DNA of 64,000 nt, from positions 682,001-746,000 of the forward strand of contig NZ_FOWC01000001.1 of the NCBI RefSeq assembly GCF_900115345.1, given 5' to 3'. Position 1 is the stretch's first letter. Each line of letters starts with the position of its first letter. Source of the stretch: Amycolatopsis rubida (GTDB lineage: Bacteria; Actinomycetota; Actinomycetes; Mycobacteriales; Pseudonocardiaceae). The notes beneath the pieces were generated by a model. It did no database searches. It saw only the letters and a list, made by a program, of their open reading frames with translations, and was not told the DNA's origin. Position numbers and translations under genes: made by a program. Positions 62,329-64,000 of the stretch are shown one piece after another.

Positions 62329-62531
62329 CGTGGATGCGCTTTCTCCTGGACAGTTCCCCTGACCATCGCGAGAAGCCGGCGAATCGTCACAGGCCGGACG
62401 GAAAACGCTGTCTTTGTGACAGATCCGTGACTCTTTCTTGGCTCTGGACAATCTGGCCGCCCTGCCGCGTAACACTTGCCATCGTTTTTGCGAACACCAT
62501 TCGGCACCCGCCTCAGGAAGAGGAATTCCGA

Positions 62532-63347
62532 ATGCACTCCACGCCCGCGCCGCCGTCGCGGCCCAAGCTGAAGCCCCCGACCTGGCTGGCGGTCGTCCTC
62601 AGCGTCTTCGCGGTTCTCTTCATTCTCGGCGCGGTTTTCGGAAAGCCGGCACCGACGCCGAAGCCGGTCGCCGCACCAGCCGCCTCGTTCCCGACCTCGG
62701 CTCCGGCAACCACGTCGGCCAGCCCGGTGCCGGTGACCTACACCGTGGACAAAATCACCGACGCGGCCAATGTCGAATTGACCGGTTCCGACGGCAGCCA
62801 TCGCACCGTGCACATCCTCGGCATCGAGGTGGCGACCGGAAACAACTGCTACGCAAGTGAAACGACTGTCTGGGCCAACAACAAGCTTGCCAGTACGGCG
62901 GTGAAGATCACCACGGACACCACTGACGGCGTCGCATTGGCCTTGAGCGACGGCACCGACTACGCGACCGCGGCGCTCTCGGCCGGATACGCCCGGCTGT
63001 CCGGCAATGTCGTCTCCGATTCGCTGCGCAACGCGGCGGACACGGCCCAGCAAGCTGCGACCGGAGTGTGGGCGGAACCGTGCAAAGGCATGATCACTGC
63101 GCCGACGCCGGTGCCGACTTTTACTCCGCAGAAGGAAACGCCCGCTCCTCCGCCGCCGCCGCGCACGTCTGAACAAGCCGCCCCGCCACCGGTCGAGGAC
63201 GAGCCGGAACCTGAGCAGCCGAGCAATGTGTATTACAAGAACTGTGCGGCAGCGAAAGCTGCACACGCGGCTCCGCTCCACCGCGGCGAACCGGGCTACC
63301 GTCCCGGACTGGACCGCGACGGCGACGGCGTGGCCTGCGAGCGGTAA
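62532..63347 (+). CDS. Membrane-anchored SNase-like protein with Excalibur domain
   Basis: This is a 271-residue protein with an N-terminal membrane anchor (PTWLAVVLSVFAVLFILGAVFG, residues ~15-37). A thermonuclease-like beta-barrel region follows (TYTVDKITDAANVELTG, VHILGIEVATGNNCY) that lacks the clear R/E/R catalytic residues of active nucleases. A Pro-rich linker and a C-terminal Excalibur motif (YYKNCAAAKAAHAAPL, DRDGDGVACE) follow. The ATG at 62532 has GAGGAA about seven bases upstream. A calcium-binding extracellular role is likely; nuclease activity is doubtful. Confidence 0.85.
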   Translation: MHSTPAPPSRPKLKPPTWLAVVLSVFAVLFILGAVFGKPAPTPKPVAAPAASFPTSAPATTSASPVPVTYTVDKITDAANVELTGSDGSHRTVHILGIEVATGNNCYASETTVWANNKLASTAVKITTDTTDGVALALSDGTDYATAALSAGYARLSGNVVSDSLRNAADTAQQAATGVWAEPCKGMITAPTPVPTFTPQKETPAPPPPPRTSEQAAPPPVEDEPEPEQPSNVYYKNCAAAKAAHAAPLHRGEPGYRPGLDRDGDGVACER

Positions 63348-63408
63348 CTCCTGGTGTCCTGCGGCACCACCGGCAGACGAACCGCCGCACAGCCCGTAAC
63401 CTGGAGAT

Positions 63409-64000
63409 ATGCCGATCCAGGTGCTGCTAGTAGACGACCACGAACTCGTCCGGCGGGGCCTGCGCGACCTGCTCAGCGACGAGGCCGACCTGGAAGTGGT
63501 CGCCGAGGCCGGGAGCGTCGAGGAGGCGCTCGCGGTGGCCATGCACGTCGAGCCGGACGTCGCGGTCGTCGATGTTCGGCTCGGGGACGGCGACGGCATC
63601 ACGCTCTGCCGCGAGCTGCGGTCCAAACCGAATCCGCCGGCCTGCCTCATGCTCACCGCGTTCGACGACGAGGAAGCCATGGTCGGCGCGATCATGGCGG
63701 GTGCTTCGGGCTATCTGCTCAAGCAGGTTCGCGGCCAGGACGTAGTGAACGCGGTCCGCGAGGTCGCCGCCGGCCGGTCGCTGCTCGACCCGGTCAGCAC
63801 CGCTCGTGTGCTCGACAAACTGCGCCATCCACCGACCGACGAGCTGGCCGCCCTCACCGACCGCGAGCGCGACGTCCTGGAGCTGATCGGACAGGGACTG
63901 TCGAACCGCGAAATCGCCGAACGTCTTTTCCTCGCCGAGAAAACGGTGAAGAACTACGTGACGTCCGTGCTCGCGAAGCTCGGCATGCAGCGCCGCACCC
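63409..64000 (+). CDS. NarL/DosR-type response regulator (partial, runs off window)
   Basis: The receiver domain has D9/D10, the phosphorylation site D55 (VVDVRLGDGDG), T83 region (MLTAFDDEEA) and K105 (YLLKQV). A LuxR-type helix-turn-helix begins at ~140 (LTDRERDVLELIGQGLSNREIAE), and the gene continues past the window end. The closest layout is the DosR/DevR or NarL group; the partner kinase would lie downstream outside the window. The ATG at 63409 has a GGAG site close upstream. Confidence 0.9.
   Translation, partial: MPIQVLLVDDHELVRRGLRDLLSDEADLEVVAEAGSVEEALAVAMHVEPDVAVVDVRLGDGDGITLCRELRSKPNPPACLMLTAFDDEEAMVGAIMAGASGYLLKQVRGQDVVNAVREVAAGRSLLDPVSTARVLDKLRHPPTDELAALTDRERDVLELIGQGLSNREIAERLFLAEKTVKNYVTSVLAKLGMQRRT

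Overview
The window is about 70% GC chromosomal DNA from an actinomycete with an arabinogalactan-type wall. Amycolatopsis or a close Pseudonocardiales relative fits best. The basis is UDP-galactopyranose mutase, a decaprenyl-phosphate phosphoribosyltransferase, an AftB-like arabinofuranosyltransferase, EspG/DUF3558 type VII secretion accessories, and gene order matching the mycobacterial Rv3805c-Rv3809c, Rv3813c-Rv3816c and Rv3834c-Rv3838c blocks. The genus is inferred from gene content and was not tested by any search.

Layout. 1-3192: a small type VII secretion accessory operon (ORF, DUF3558 lipoprotein, PPE/WXG-like protein, EspG-like chaperone). 3193-4958: MerR regulator/SDR pair and a single-pass membrane protein. 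5074-16270: cell-wall arabinan/galactan genes (ubiA, PAP2 phosphatase, glf), two paralogous DUF6541-type membrane proteins, F420-type oxidoreductase, HAD phosphatase, PlsC acyltransferase and AftB-like glycosyltransferase. glfT2, which sits between glf and the phosphatase in mycobacteria, is absent from that position. 16290-23660: secreted and polymorphic-toxin region, with a giant ALF-repeat protein ending in a deaminase-like domain, two tandem paralogous small genes downstream (candidate immunity genes), a secreted protein, and a protease-dead trypsin homologue fused to a tachylectin-like domain that carries a frameshift.

23728-38065: the most unusual region, a biosynthetic island for what looks like an acylated amino sugar or glycolipid. 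A seven-gene minus-strand operon encodes an LpxA-like acyltransferase, acyl carrier protein, FabG-like reductase, AMP-forming ligase, LuxE-like and LuxC-like proteins and a flippase-like membrane protein. It is divergent from an aminotransferase/oxidoreductase pair that resembles GnnB/GnnA. A second minus-strand operon adds another sugar aminotransferase, an epimerase, a GT4 glycosyltransferase and a hexapeptide acyltransferase. A SigE-family sigma factor with its membrane partner and a decayed Uma2 gene lie between, and a SARP/AfsR-type regulator is divergent from the second operon.

41337-64000: mostly conserved chromosome. It holds L-2-hydroxyglutarate oxidase, serS, a class III aminotransferase, a haloalkane-dehalogenase-like hydrolase, a DUF350/GspS-like/Gly-rich trio, septum-formation protein plus metallopeptidase, an MFS transporter, phosphoglycerate mutase, pheA, a macro-domain protein, coaA, a 49-residue membrane protein, a MazG-like protein, a pseudo-exonuclease with BRCT and membrane segments, a nuclease-fold/Excalibur protein, and the start of a NarL/DosR-type response regulator. 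Hairpins sit between several convergent gene pairs. I saw no tRNA, rRNA, CRISPR array or insertion sequence, and no gene-free stretch longer than 300 bases.
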